64,000 nt of DNA, from positions 1 to 64,000 of the forward strand of contig JAVEDE010000078.1 of the NCBI GenBank assembly GCA_030841105.1, written 5' to 3'. The position numbers and the translations under genes are program-made. The DNA comes from Pyrinomonadaceae bacterium (GTDB lineage: Bacteria > Acidobacteriota > Blastocatellia > Pyrinomonadales > Pyrinomonadaceae). Position 1 is the stretch's first letter. The number at the start of each line of letters is the position of its first letter. Under the pieces are notes generated by a model. The model was not told where the DNA came from. It did not search any database and saw nothing but the letters and a program-made list of their open reading frames with translations. Shown here in pieces: positions 43,429 through 52,315 of the stretch.

Positions 43429-43860
43429 TCAACGCCGGATCATCGTCGCCAGCATGGTAGCGATTAACTTAATCTCGCCTGCGGCGTGTGAGTAGACATC
43501 GCATCTCGTCACCGTCAAAGTTCTGCCGGTCTTGATAACCTCCGCTTCCGCGACAAACTCTTCGCCCGCGGCCGGACGCAGCAGATTGACTTTGAACTCT
43601 ACGCTTAACACCCCGGAATCGGCGGGCATGAGCGTGTATGCCGCATAGCCGCACGCGCTATCCGCAATCGTCGTGATCATGCCCGCGTGGATGTAGCCGT
43701 CCTGTTGCGTCAGGTCGGCGCGATATGGAAGCGCGATAGAGACCGCGCCCGGCTCAACCCGCCTCAAGCTCGCACCCATTAGTTGCATAACCTGCTGGCG
43801 CGCAAAGTTGGCGCGAATCCGGCTTTCGTATTCACTATCCGAAGGCTGAAAAAGGCTCAT
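43429..43860 (-). CDS. PaaI-like hotdog thioesterase
   Basis: A 143-residue hotdog-fold protein. Family blocks: VSIALPYRADLTQQDGYIHAGMITTIADSA (central helix with the HAG/D motif) and SVEFKVNLLRPA (strand). Residues after this are TGRTLTVTRCDVYSHAAG. Members hydrolyse acyl-CoA thioesters. The ATG at 43860 follows alignment with this fold; upstream codons are Arg-rich and overlap the regulator gene. It sits in the trp locus 41 bases before trpB, with no clear metabolic link. Confidence 0.85.
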   Translation of the reverse strand: MSLFQPSDSEYESRIRANFARQQVMQLMGASLRRVEPGAVSIALPYRADLTQQDGYIHAGMITTIADSACGYAAYTLMPADSGVLSVEFKVNLLRPAAGEEFVAEAEVIKTGRTLTVTRCDVYSHAAGEIKLIATMLATMIRR

Positions 43861-43925
43861 GGCATAAGGGTCGGCGCTGGCGGGGAAACCGCCGAACAAT
43901 TCATCAACTTGAACGTGTCGCGGGA

Positions 43926-44876
43926 TTATAGCACCGGGGCGGTGCTTGAACTGAGGGCGGGCGCGAGGGTCGAGCGGTTGCGCCCTTCGCCTTTGGCGCA
44001 GTAGAGGGCTGCGTCGCTGGCGGCATAGAGCGTGCGCTCGGACGTGGCGTGCGCGGGGCACGAGGCGACGCCGATGCTGATGGTGCAGACGCCGACCTTC
44101 TCGACCTCGTGCGCCGACACTGCTTCGCGCAGTCGCTCGGCGGCGACGAACGCGCTCGGCTCGGTCGCGCCCGCCAAGAGCAGCGCGAACTCCTCGCCGC
44201 CCAGACGCGCCGCCGTGTCGTTGTCGCGCGAGTGTTCGGCAAGCGCGGCTGCCACGTGGCGGATGACCGAATCGCCCGCCGAGTGACCGTGCGTGTCGTT
44301 GACGCGCTTGAGGAAATCTATGTCCACGAGCAGGAGCGAGCAGGCGACTCTGTAACGCCGCCAGCGTTCGAGTTCCTGACCGAGCGCGGTGCGGAAGCGG
44401 CGACGGTTGGCAAGTCCGGTCAGGTAGTCGCGGTCGGCCTCGGCGCGCAGGCGATCCATCTCGCGTTTGAGTTTGACGAGTTGCTCGGTGCGCGCGAGAA
44501 GGAGCGCGAGTTCGGCGGGCAGGCGGAAATAGTCGAACGCCCCGGCCGCGAGCGTCGCGTGGCGGCGTTCGGCGGTGGCCTCCATGTCGCCGAAGAGGAT
44601 GAGCGGCACGCCTTCCGGCTCGCGCACAACGTGGCGCGTCAACTCGTCTGCGCTGATGCCTCTGAGGTTCGTGTCGGCGATGACGACGTGTGGGCGCGAC
44701 TTCCGCAGCGCGACGATGGCCGCCGCGCCGCTCGCGACGCCGACCACGACCAACCCCGCGCGCACCAATGCGTCGAGCGAAGCGACGCGCTGTGGCTCGT
44801 CCGTCACGACGAGCACGCGTCCCTGCTCGCGCGAGTTCGCCTGATTGCTAGTCTCTCGCGCAGTTCCGGCGCTCAT
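43926..44876 (-). CDS. Receiver-like plus GGDEF diguanylate cyclase
   Basis: A 316-residue protein. Residues 18-125 form a CheY-like domain with D68 (VVIADTNLRG), but the usual Lys-Pro is L119-P120, so phosphorylation signalling may be altered. The GGDEF domain follows: DRDYLTGLANRRRF, LLLVDIDFLKRVNDTHGH, inhibitory site RDND (217-220) and active site GGEEF (226-230), all intact. It makes cyclic di-GMP and should be product-inhibited. The start is uncertain: ATG 44876 was chosen, and a TTG at 44912 is possible. It interrupts the trp locus between trpF and the thioesterase. Confidence 0.9.
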   Translation of the reverse strand: MSAGTARETSNQANSREQGRVLVVTDEPQRVASLDALVRAGLVVVGVASGAAAIVALRKSRPHVVIADTNLRGISADELTRHVVREPEGVPLILFGDMEATAERRHATLAAGAFDYFRLPAELALLLARTEQLVKLKREMDRLRAEADRDYLTGLANRRRFRTALGQELERWRRYRVACSLLLVDIDFLKRVNDTHGHSAGDSVIRHVAAALAEHSRDNDTAARLGGEEFALLLAGATEPSAFVAAERLREAVSAHEVEKVGVCTISIGVASCPAHATSERTLYAASDAALYCAKGEGRNRSTLAPALSSSTAPVL

Positions 44877-45004
44877 GGATTTCAGTGCTTTGGCAAGTTC
44901 TTTATTGAACAACTAAGCAGGAGGTTCTGGGGCTGTCACCGGCCGCGCGCGGACGCTTTGGAGCGACGGCGCGCGTCTCACAAAAGGTACGCCGACAGCA
45001 TACC

Positions 45005-45655
45005 TTAACGGGGCGGCTCGGCGTCAAGGTTTTTCTCGCACGCGCGCACCGCCGCCACGAACGCACGCACGCGCGCCAAGTCTTTCCGCCCCGGCGCGAG
45101 TTCCACGCCGCTGCACACGTCAACCGCGTAAGGCTTGACGGCGGCAATCGCGCCCGCGACGTTTTCCGGCGTCAGCCCGCCCGCGAGATACAACTGCGCG
45201 ACCACTTCGCGCGTCCGACGCGCCAGCGTCCAGTCGAACGTCTCGCCCGTCCCGCCGCGCGCGTGTGCGTTGTAGGCATCGAGCAGAATTGACTTCACCC
45301 GATACGCCGTCGCCTCTTCCGGCGCAAAATCTTTACCCACGCGCAACGCCTTGATCACTTCAAGACCGCGGAGCGCGGCGCAATACTCCGGCGGCTCGTC
45401 GCCGTGCAACTGCACCGCCGCCACGCCCGACTCCTCCGCCACCCGCTCCACAATCGCCGCACTATCCTCGTTGACGAACACGCCGACGCACAGCACCGAC
45501 GCGGGCAACTCCGACATGATCCGCCGCGCCTCCCCCGGCGCGACGTAACGCGGGCTGCGCGCGTAAAAGTTGAAGCCGAGCGCGTCCGCCCCCGCCCCGA
45601 CCGCCTCCAGCGCATCCGACAGATTCGTAATGCCGCAGACTTTAACCTTTACCAT
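45005..45655 (-). CDS. trpF: Phosphoribosylanthranilate isomerase
   Basis: A 216-residue TIM barrel. The catalytic Cys is in VKVCGIT at the N-terminus and the catalytic Asp in ILLDAYN. The phosphate loops are in LAGGLTPENV and VDVCSGVE. It converts phosphoribosyl-anthranilate to CdRP. ATG 45655. It lies 159 bases after trpC, across a tandem repeat and long hairpin. Confidence 0.97.
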   Translation of the reverse strand: MVKVKVCGITNLSDALEAVGAGADALGFNFYARSPRYVAPGEARRIMSELPASVLCVGVFVNEDSAAIVERVAEESGVAAVQLHGDEPPEYCAALRGLEVIKALRVGKDFAPEEATAYRVKSILLDAYNAHARGGTGETFDWTLARRTREVVAQLYLAGGLTPENVAGAIAAVKPYAVDVCSGVELAPGRKDLARVRAFVAAVRACEKNLDAEPPR

Positions 45656-45691
45656 ACCGCCGCCGACTCATCTACGTATCCTCAAATTTGA

Positions 45692-45761
45692 AATTTCAAA
45701 TCACGAATTTCAAATCACGAATTTCAAATCATGAATTTCAGATGATGAATTTCAAATCATG
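45692..45761. repeat. Tandem 14-bp repeat in the trpC-trpF gap
   Basis: Five head-to-tail copies of aatttcaaatcacg or close variants (exact period 14, 70 bases) in the non-coding gap. AT-rich against a GC-rich background. Confidence 0.95.
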
Positions 45762-45810
45762 AATTTGAGAGTTTCCCTCTCAAATGACTGAGAGGGAAAC
45801 TCTCAAATTC
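45761..45810. repeat. Long perfect hairpin in the trpC-trpF gap
   Basis: Perfect 22-bp arms (45761-45782 and 45789-45810, core gagagtttccctctca) around a 6-base loop, starting where the tandem repeat ends and finishing four bases before the trpC stop. In RNA it would form a very stable stem between two operon genes. Confidence 0.95.
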
Positions 45811-45814
45811 GCGC

Positions 45815-46633
45815 TCACTCAACCACAGTCTCTTCCATCATCAACGCGCGCAGAGCTATGGCCGGGTCGCTCGCGCGCATCAGGGTCTCGCCGACGAGAA
45901 AGCCTTGATAGCCGAGTTGCTTGAGGCGTCGCAGGTCGGCGTGCGTGCGCAGGCCGCTTTCGCTGACGAGGAGCGCGCCCGGCGGCGCGTGCCCCGCGAG
46001 TTCCACGGAAGTTTCGAGCGACACTTCAAACGTGTGCAGGTTGCGATTGTTGACGCCGATGATTCGCGCGCCGCAAACGGCCGCGCGCCGCAACTCTTCA
46101 AGCGTGTGAACTTCGACCAGCGCGTCCATGCCGAGTTCGTCTTCGGTGATACGCCTGAGGCGCGCGAGCGTCGCGTCGTCGAGCGCGGCGACGATGAGCA
46201 GCAGCGCGTCGGCGCGCGCCGCGGCCGCCTCGTACAGTTGCCACTCGTCAACGATGAAATCCTTGCGCAGCAGCGGAAGCGTCGTCGCGGCGCGCACCTC
46301 GCGCAAGTCTTCTAGCGACCCACGAAAATGATCTTCTTCGGTCAGAACGGAGATGGCGGCCGCGCCCCCGGCCTCGTACTCAAGCGCGACACGTGCGGGC
46401 GACGCGTCGCGGCGGATGTCGCCGAGCGAGGGCGAGGCGCGTTTGATTTCGGCGATGACGTTGAAGTCCCGCTCACGTCCCAGCACGGCGCGCAACGCAT
46501 GCGCGGTCGCTTCGCCGCGCACGCTCAAGGCTTCCCCGCGCAACTCTGCCAGCGGGCGTAGACTCATCGCGCGGGCGAGCCGCGCGCGCTTCTGCTCGAT
46601 GATGCGTGTGAGAAAATCAGGCGTGCCTGTCAT
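45815..46633 (-). CDS. trpC: Indole-3-glycerol phosphate synthase
   Basis: A 272-residue TIM barrel. Catalytic residues lie in AEIKRASPSLGDI (E, K), LLRKDFIVDEWQL (Lys), LVEVHTLEELRRA (Glu) and IGVNNRNLHTFEV (Asn), and SESGL holds the late Ser/Glu. It closes the ring of CdRP to indole-3-glycerol phosphate. ATG overlaps the trpD stop by four bases. Confidence 0.98.
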   Translation of the reverse strand: MTGTPDFLTRIIEQKRARLARAMSLRPLAELRGEALSVRGEATAHALRAVLGRERDFNVIAEIKRASPSLGDIRRDASPARVALEYEAGGAAAISVLTEEDHFRGSLEDLREVRAATTLPLLRKDFIVDEWQLYEAAAARADALLLIVAALDDATLARLRRITEDELGMDALVEVHTLEELRRAAVCGARIIGVNNRNLHTFEVSLETSVELAGHAPPGALLVSESGLRTHADLRRLKQLGYQGFLVGETLMRASDPAIALRALMMEETVVE

Positions 46634-47712
46634 GCGTTGGTAGCTTCCGCGAGTCGTCGTAGTTTGTCGAGCGCCGCACCGCTGTCAATGCTCTCTGCGG
46701 CGAGTGCGGCTGCCTCAAGCAGACTCTCCGCCGCGCCGCCGACGTAGAGCGCGCCCGCCGCGTTGGCGACGACGAGCGCACGCGCCGCGTCGCGCCGCTC
46801 GCCTGCAAGCACGCTGCGGATAAGCCCCGCGTTCGCCTCCGCGTCGCCGCCACGCAACTCTTCGAGGTTCGCGCGCGTGATGCCGAAGTCGTCGGGCGCG
46901 ATCTCGAAAGTGCTCACGTTGCCGTCAGACGCTTCGGCCACAATGGTCTTGTCGCTGATGGTGATCTCGTCCAGCCCGTCGCGGCCGTGGACGACCCACG
47001 CGCGCGCCGTGCCGAGCGCGGCGAGGGTGCGCGCGAGCGGTTCGACGAGCGAAGCGTGCCAGACGCCGATGATCTGTCGCGGCGCGCCCGCCGGGTTCGT
47101 CAAAGGGCCGAGCAGGTTGAACGTTGTGTGGACGCCAAGTTCGCGGCGCACGCCCGCCACGCGCGCCGTCGCGCCGTGATACAGCGGCGCGAACATGAAG
47201 CAGATGCCGAGTTCGTCGAGGCAGCTTTCTGAGACGGCGGGCGCGGCCGTGACGCCGACGCCGAGCGCAGTCAACACGTCCGCGCTTCCCGAACGACTCG
47301 TCGCGGCGCGACTGCCGTGCTTCGCCACGGGCAGCCCTGCGCCCGCGATGACGAAGGCGGCGGCCGTCGAGACATTGAAAGTCTTCGCCGCGCTCGATCC
47401 CGTCCCGGCCGTGTCTATGAAACGCTCGTGCCGGGTCGTGATGCGAACGGCGCGCGCGCGCATCGCCCCGGCCATGCCCGTCAACTCTTCGACCGTTGCG
47501 CCCTTCAACGCCAGCGCGACGAGTGCGCCCGCGATCTGCGCGTCCGTCGCACTCTCGTCGAGCAAGGCGTCGAGTAACGATGCGGCCTCCGCGCGGTTCA
47601 AATTCTCGCCGCGCATCAAACGCAGCAACAGCGCGCGCAAGCCCGCGCCCGCCGCGGGTTCATCTCTGCGCGCGGGCGTCGGCAAGAGCCAGGCTGGCCT
47701 TTCGTTGCTCAT
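46630..47712 (-). CDS. trpD: Anthranilate phosphoribosyltransferase
   Basis: A 360-residue protein from the ATG at 47712. Helical N-terminal domain (LLLRLMRGENLNRAEAASLL), PRPP loop DTAGTGSSAAKTFNVST, KHGSRAATSRSGSADVL (anthranilate site) and LGPLTNPAGAP. It joins anthranilate and PRPP. A longer frame to 48111 would overlap trpG with Arg-rich, non-natural sequence and is rejected. The gap to trpG is 17 bases. Confidence 0.96.
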   Translation of the reverse strand: MSNERPAWLLPTPARRDEPAAGAGLRALLLRLMRGENLNRAEAASLLDALLDESATDAQIAGALVALALKGATVEELTGMAGAMRARAVRITTRHERFIDTAGTGSSAAKTFNVSTAAAFVIAGAGLPVAKHGSRAATSRSGSADVLTALGVGVTAAPAVSESCLDELGICFMFAPLYHGATARVAGVRRELGVHTTFNLLGPLTNPAGAPRQIIGVWHASLVEPLARTLAALGTARAWVVHGRDGLDEITISDKTIVAEASDGNVSTFEIAPDDFGITRANLEELRGGDAEANAGLIRSVLAGERRDAARALVVANAAGALYVGGAAESLLEAAALAAESIDSGAALDKLRRLAEATNA

Positions 47713-47729
47713 GGAAATTATGCCCGCTT

Positions 47730-48299
47730 CTAACTGCCTTTCAAAAAATTCGCGAGCAGCCGCTTCCCTTCCGACGTCAAAATTGATTCCGGGTGAAACT
47801 GCACGCCTTCGACGTTCAACTCGCGGTGGCGCAAGCCCATGATGAGATCGTCGCCGGTCGTCGCAGAGACTTCGAGACATGCCGGGAGCGTCTCGCGCTC
47901 GACGACGAGCGAGTGATAACGTCCGGCCTTGAACTTCTGGGGTAGCCCCGCAAACAGCGTGCGCCCGTCGTGCTCGATCTCGGCCGGTTTGCCGTGGACG
48001 GGCACGGGCGCGCGCACGACCCGCCCGCCGAACACCTCGCCGATGGCCTGATGCCCCAGACAGACGCCGAAGACGGGCACGCGCCCCGCGAAATGTTTGA
48101 CGGCCGCGCAAGTGATCCCGGCGTCCTTCGGCTCGCCGGGGCCGGGCGAGATCAGTATCTTGTCGGGACGAAACTCACGCTCGATCTCCTCCAACGTCAC
48201 CTCGTCGTTGCGGCGCACGGCCATCTCCGCCCCCAACTCGCCGAGATACTGCACGAGGTTGTAGGTAAACGAATCGTAGTTGTCTATGACGAAGATCAT
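47730..48299 (-). CDS. trpG: Anthranilate synthase glutamine amidotransferase subunit
   Basis: A 189-residue class I amidotransferase. Catalytic Cys in GVCLGHQAIGEVFGG and His/Glu in GVQFHPESILT; the PGPGEP loop is also present. It supplies ammonia from glutamine to TrpE, and the same subunit often serves p-aminobenzoate synthesis. It heads the trpG-trpD-trpC block. Confidence 0.97.
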   Translation of the reverse strand: MIFVIDNYDSFTYNLVQYLGELGAEMAVRRNDEVTLEEIEREFRPDKILISPGPGEPKDAGITCAAVKHFAGRVPVFGVCLGHQAIGEVFGGRVVRAPVPVHGKPAEIEHDGRTLFAGLPQKFKAGRYHSLVVERETLPACLEVSATTGDDLIMGLRHRELNVEGVQFHPESILTSEGKRLLANFLKGS

Positions 48300-48351
48300 A
48301 AAGGGGCTGCCCGTTATCAGTAGTTAGTTGTCCATCGCCGCTGACGGCCTA

Positions 48352-49173
48352 TTATCTCTTCTCCGCCATCAACTCCGCCACTTCCGCGTGGTTATTGTCG
48401 AGCGCGAACTGCCGCGCCGTGCGGCCTTGCTTATCTTTCGCGTTCGGCTTCGCGCCGCTTTTCAGCAAGAGGCTCACGAGTTGCGCGTTGCCCTTCGCGG
48501 CGGCGATCATCAGCGGCGTGCCGCCGACTTTGTTGGTCGCGTTCGCGTCAACGCCTTTCGCCAGCAACGTCTCGACCACCGGCGCGCGTTCGTAGAAGAC
48601 CGCCCACGACAGCGGCGTGCCGCCCGAATCGTCGGTCGCGTTGATGTCCGCGCCGCGTTCGAGCAGGACTCGCGCAACCTCCGTGTCCGTGTGGCGCAGC
48701 GCGTAGGCGAAGGGCGTGAAGTTGTCTATGCCGCGCAGGTTCACATCCGCCCGCCGGTCGAGCAGGGCGCGGACGAGTTCCTTGTCGCCCGCTTGCACGG
48801 CGCGGATGAGGGGCGTCTTCCCGTCGCGGTCGAGCACGTTCGGGTCTGCGTTTCGTTCGAGCAGGAGTTTGGCGACGCCCTTCTGCGAGTTTATGATCGC
48901 CGCCGTGAGCGGCCTGTCGCCACGCTCGCCGCGCACGTCTGGACTCATGCCCGCGGCGAGAAAAAGTTTAACCGCCCACACGTCGCCGTCGCCCGCGCGC
49001 GTCACGAACTCCGCCTCTTTGTAGTCTATGCCGCGCAGAGCCAACTCGCGCCGCGCCGTCTCCGGGTTCACCTTCTCGCTCGGCTGTCGCATGCAACCGG
49101 CGCACGCGATTAAGAGCGCGAACACAAACACGCCGCGCGCCGTCCGTCGCAAGAAGAATTTATAACTCATCAA
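48352..49173 (-). CDS. Ankyrin-repeat lipoprotein
   Basis: A 273-residue protein. A signal peptide ends in a lipobox-like LLIACAGC (C near 27), so a membrane-anchored lipoprotein is likely. About six ankyrin repeats fill residues 60-270, with canonical G-x-T-P-L (GKTPLIRAVQAGDKELVRAL; GGTPLSWAVFYERAPVVETL; GGTPLMIAAAKGNAQLVSLL). It binds proteins; the partner is unknown. It lies between trpE and trpG. Start is ATG 49173 or 49170. Confidence 0.9.
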   Translation of the reverse strand: MMSYKFFLRRTARGVFVFALLIACAGCMRQPSEKVNPETARRELALRGIDYKEAEFVTRAGDGDVWAVKLFLAAGMSPDVRGERGDRPLTAAIINSQKGVAKLLLERNADPNVLDRDGKTPLIRAVQAGDKELVRALLDRRADVNLRGIDNFTPFAYALRHTDTEVARVLLERGADINATDDSGGTPLSWAVFYERAPVVETLLAKGVDANATNKVGGTPLMIAAAKGNAQLVSLLLKSGAKPNAKDKQGRTARQFALDNNHAEVAELMAEKR

Positions 49174-49228
49174 CTGAACGCCCTTCGCTCTCGACTATCA
49201 AACGCTTTCGCGCGCGGCCGACGCCCGT

Positions 49229-50746
49229 TCACAAACCGCGCTCGGCCAACTCAATCGCGCGCAACATCGCGCGCGCCTTGTTGACCGTCTCTTCATACTC
49301 GCGCGCGGGCACGGAGTCGGCCACGATGCCCGCCCCGGCCTGCACCTCCGCGCGTCCGCCCCGAATGCGGACGGTGCGAATGGCGATGCAGGAATCGAGA
49401 TTGCCCGCGTAATCGAGATAGAGCACCGCGCCCGCGTAGAGGCCGCGGCGGTCGGGTTCGAGCGCGCCGATGATCTGCATGGCGCGCACCTTCGGCGCAC
49501 CCGTCACCGTCCCGGCCGGGAAGCACGCGGCGAGCGCGTCGAAACAATCTGCGTCGTCTCTCAAACGCGCGAAGAGACTCGTCACCAGATGTTGCACGTG
49601 CGAGTAGCGTTCCACGGTCATCAACTCTCTGACCTCGACCGAGCCGAAGCGTGCGACGCGGCCGAGGTCGTTGCGCCCAAGGTCAACGAGCATCAGATGC
49701 TCCGCCACTTCCTTCTCGTCCGCACGCAACTCCGCACCGAGCCGCGCGTCCTCGGCCTCGTTTGCGCCGCGCGGGCGCGTGCCCGCAATCGGGCGATACT
49801 CAAGCTCTGCCCCGCGACAACGCACGAGCATCTCCGGCGACGCGCCGACGATTGACTCTTCGCCGAGCCGCAGAAAGTACATGTAGGGCGAAGGGTTCGT
49901 CGCGCGCAGGGCGCGATAAATTTCGAGCGGCGACGCGGCGACTTCCGTGGTGAAACGCTGCGACAGCACGGCCTGATAACAGTCGCCCGCCGCGATGTGT
50001 TCTTTGATAGTGTCAACCGCCCGCTCGAAGTCCGCGCGCGCCCAGTTTGAAACGAACTGCGGCGGGGCATCCTGCGGCGCACGCCGCGCGGCTTCAGGCG
50101 CGGCCACGTTGCCGAGCAACGCGCTCTCTACCGACTCGGTGCGGCGCACGGCGTCTTCGTAAAGTTCCTTCAGGCGCGCGCGGCTCTTGCCCGCCTCTTC
50201 GGTGAACACGATCGAACTGATCTCGACTTGCTGCCGCGCGCGATCAAAAGCGAGCACGGTGCGAAAGAACATCAACACCGCTTCGTCGCACGCCTCGTCG
50301 CCCACGGCCGCCGCGCCTGCCTCTTCCACCGACGGCTCGAACCAGCGCACCGCGTCATACGCGAGATAGCCGACCGCGCCGCCCGCGAACGGGGCGAGAT
50401 GATCGCGTCGCGCCAGAGTGTGCCGTCGGAAATAGTCGCGCAAAAAATCTGTCGCGCGCACGCCGCGCAACTCCTCCGTCGCGCCGCCGCGCTCGACGAA
50501 TGTGTCCGCCCCGCGCCCGCGCACGATCATCTCCGGCTCGACGCCGAGGAACGAATAACGCGCGACGCGCTCGCCGCCCTCCACCGATTCGAGTAGAAAC
50601 GCGTAACGCGCGTCCTTCGCCAGACGCAAGAATGCGCCCACCGGCGTCTGCAAATCCGCCAGCACGCGGCGCACCACCGGCACGACGTTGCCCCGCGCCG
50701 CCTCGCGCTCGAACTCCTCAAATGTCGCGGGCTGTAAATCAAGCAT
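49229..50746 (-). CDS. trpE: Anthranilate synthase component I
   Basis: A 505-residue chorismate-using enzyme from the ATG at 50746. N-terminal Trp-sensing region (LAKDARYAFLLESVEGGERV), then the conserved PSPYMYFL, SPEMLVR, IAGTRPRG, VDLGRNDLGRVA, FPAGTVTGAPKVRAM and IRTVRI blocks. It makes anthranilate with TrpG, subject to tryptophan feedback. An in-frame TTG further upstream lies inside a repeat element and is rejected. The element (50750-50862) touches the start region. Confidence 0.98.
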   Translation of the reverse strand: MLDLQPATFEEFEREAARGNVVPVVRRVLADLQTPVGAFLRLAKDARYAFLLESVEGGERVARYSFLGVEPEMIVRGRGADTFVERGGATEELRGVRATDFLRDYFRRHTLARRDHLAPFAGGAVGYLAYDAVRWFEPSVEEAGAAAVGDEACDEAVLMFFRTVLAFDRARQQVEISSIVFTEEAGKSRARLKELYEDAVRRTESVESALLGNVAAPEAARRAPQDAPPQFVSNWARADFERAVDTIKEHIAAGDCYQAVLSQRFTTEVAASPLEIYRALRATNPSPYMYFLRLGEESIVGASPEMLVRCRGAELEYRPIAGTRPRGANEAEDARLGAELRADEKEVAEHLMLVDLGRNDLGRVARFGSVEVRELMTVERYSHVQHLVTSLFARLRDDADCFDALAACFPAGTVTGAPKVRAMQIIGALEPDRRGLYAGAVLYLDYAGNLDSCIAIRTVRIRGGRAEVQAGAGIVADSVPAREYEETVNKARAMLRAIELAERGL

Positions 50747-50749
50747 AGA

Positions 50750-50862
50750 AAAGCAGTGACGAGTGACAAGTGACAAGTGAAGAAAGTAAATCGTGGATCG
50801 TCAATCGTGTATAGATAAACTGCTTTCGTCTGTTCACGTTTGACGCTTCACGATTTACTATC
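50750..50862. repeat. Intergenic repeat element upstream of trpE
   Basis: Contains gtgacgagtgacaagtgaca words in tandem (50757-50780) and an inverted pair AGTAAATCGTG / CACGATTTACT (50785-50795 and 50849-50859, 11 bp perfect) with related sub-motifs inside. The right arm overlaps the stop codon of the SDR gene. Very similar wording occurs at 52318-52462. Confidence 0.85.
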
Positions 50863-51655
50863 CGTCGCTTCCGAGGAGACCGCCGGAGGCGAGCCACTGG
50901 CCGCCGTCAACGACGATGATCGCGCCGTTGATGAAGGAGGCGGCGTCGGAGCAGAGGAAGACCGCCGGTTGTTCGATGTCCCGGATGCGGCCGAAGCGTC
51001 CGACGGGGATGCGCCGTTGCAGTTTCTCTTTGAGCGCGGGCGGGAGCAGACGCTTCATCCCTTCCGTGTCTTCGATGGGGCCGGGCGCGATGGCGTTCGT
51101 GCGGATGCCGTAACGCCCCCACTCGACCGCGAGGTTTTGCGTCAACGCGTCCACGCCCGCCTTCGCCGCCGAGACGTGGAGTTGGAACGGCGTCCCCACG
51201 TAATGCAGCGTCGCGCTGATGTTCAGGATCGAGCCGCCGCGCTTTTTCAACTCGCCGAACGCGGCGCGGCAGACGTTGAACGTGCCTTTCAGATCAATGT
51301 CAACGACCGTGCCGAAGCCGTTCGGCGAAAGCTCCTCGGCCGCGCAGAGAAAGTTTCCCGCCGCGCCGTTGACCACGATGTCCAAACCGCCGAAGCGTTC
51401 GACCGTGGCGGCGACGGCGCGCTCCACCTCTTCCGGCTGCCGCACGTCGCACGCGACGGCCAGAGCCTCGCCGCCCGCCGCGCGAATCAACTCGGCCGCC
51501 GGTTCGAGGTGCTCCAACTTCCGGCTGACGAGCGCGACCCGCGCCCCCGCCTCGGACAGCGCGCGCGCCACCCCGCCCGTGATGCCCGTCCCGCCGCCCG
51601 TCACAAACGCGACGCGCCCCGCCAGCAACCCGCCCACAAACACGCTCTCAGTCAT
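50858..51655 (-). CDS. SDR reductase resembling 2,4-dienoyl-CoA reductase
   Basis: A 265-residue short-chain dehydrogenase. NADP-binding TGGGTGITGG at the N-terminus and NGAAGNFLCAAEELSPN in the middle; the family Tyr position is replaced, giving QLHVSAAKAGVDALT with the catalytic Lys. This replacement and the GNFLCxxExLSPNGF block are typical of DECR-type dienoyl-CoA reductases of beta-oxidation. The end (AIIVVDGGQWL) is standard. ATG 51655 was preferred over GTG 51661. Confidence 0.9.
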   Translation of the reverse strand: MTESVFVGGLLAGRVAFVTGGGTGITGGVARALSEAGARVALVSRKLEHLEPAAELIRAAGGEALAVACDVRQPEEVERAVAATVERFGGLDIVVNGAAGNFLCAAEELSPNGFGTVVDIDLKGTFNVCRAAFGELKKRGGSILNISATLHYVGTPFQLHVSAAKAGVDALTQNLAVEWGRYGIRTNAIAPGPIEDTEGMKRLLPPALKEKLQRRIPVGRFGRIRDIEQPAVFLCSDAASFINGAIIVVDGGQWLASGGLLGSDG

Positions 51656-51695
51656 ACGCACCTTTCAAGAAGGATGAGAGATGAACGTTAAAGTA

Positions 51696-51790
51696 AAAGC
51701 CGCTAACTGTCAGTTGTCCGTAGTCTCGCGGCAACCACACGGGGTATTAAAGAAGTGATTCAACAACTGACCACTGACCACGGACAAAGA
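51696..51790. repeat. Intergenic repeat element upstream of the SDR gene
   Basis: Word-like repeats of the AACTGACCACTGACCACGGAC type with an inverted pair ttgtccgt / acggacaa (51714-51721, 51780-51787). Same style as the elements near trpE. Confidence 0.6.
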
Positions 51791-51820
51791 TCATTCTTCC
51801 GGTTCATCGTTCCAACTTCA

Positions 51821-52306
51821 TCATTGATTTTCATTCCCCGGCTTGGCCGGGACGGCGACGGGCTTGCCGTCTTCGGCGTGCGGCTCCGCGCCGATCTCCT
51901 GCGTGATCTGCGCGACGCGGAGGTTGGCCTCTTCGTGGTCGGGGCTGTAACGGAGCGCGCTCTGATAATCGCGCAGGGCGTCCGGCAAGCGTCGCGCTTC
52001 GTACAAAGCTTGGCCGCGTTTGACGTAGGCATCGGCCAGCGCGTCGAGCGACGTGTCGTCGTCCGGGTCTTTCTCCGCCTGCTGTTCGAGCCGCGCGATC
52101 TCCGCGTCCAGTTTCGACGTGTCCAACTCCTGCCCGCCCGCATTGCCCGGCGCGTTGCCGCCCGGCGACGACGCCGCCTCGGCGTTGGCCGTCGCCGCCG
52201 CGCCGTTCCCGTTCACGCCCGGCGACGCGCTCTTCCCGCACGCGCCGCACAGCAACAACACGCACACCAAACTCGACAGGCCCGCAAAGACTCGCATGTG
52301 ATTCAT
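51821..52306 (-). CDS. TPR lipoprotein
   Basis: About 161 residues. A signal sequence (MNHMRVFAGLSSLVCVLLLC) with a lipobox-like CGAC is followed by a low-complexity Ala/Gly/Asn linker. Two TPR units then follow (DTSLDALADAYVKRGQALYEARRLPDALRDYQSAL is the first, interrupted here for length), ending in an acidic/Pro tail. Likely anchored in the envelope as a scaffold. The exact start (52297-52309) is uncertain because the repeat element lies immediately upstream. Confidence 0.8.
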   Translation of the reverse strand: MNHMRVFAGLSSLVCVLLLCGACGKSASPGVNGNGAAATANAEAASSPGGNAPGNAGGQELDTSKLDAEIARLEQQAEKDPDDDTSLDALADAYVKRGQALYEARRLPDALRDYQSALRYSPDHEEANLRVAQITQEIGAEPHAEDGKPVAVPAKPGNENQ

Positions 52307-52315
52307 CATTATTTT

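Noticed and set aside
45692..45761. Short CRISPR array
   Set aside because: The 14-base units are directly adjacent, without spacers.
47713..48111. Longer start for trpD
   Set aside because: Arg-rich translation overlapping trpG; the ATG at 47712 matches the normal TrpD beginning.
50750..50862. trp attenuator or T-box upstream of trpE
   Set aside because: No leader peptide with tandem Trp codons, no T-box motif and no terminator T-run; the sequence is a word-repeat element shared with another gap.
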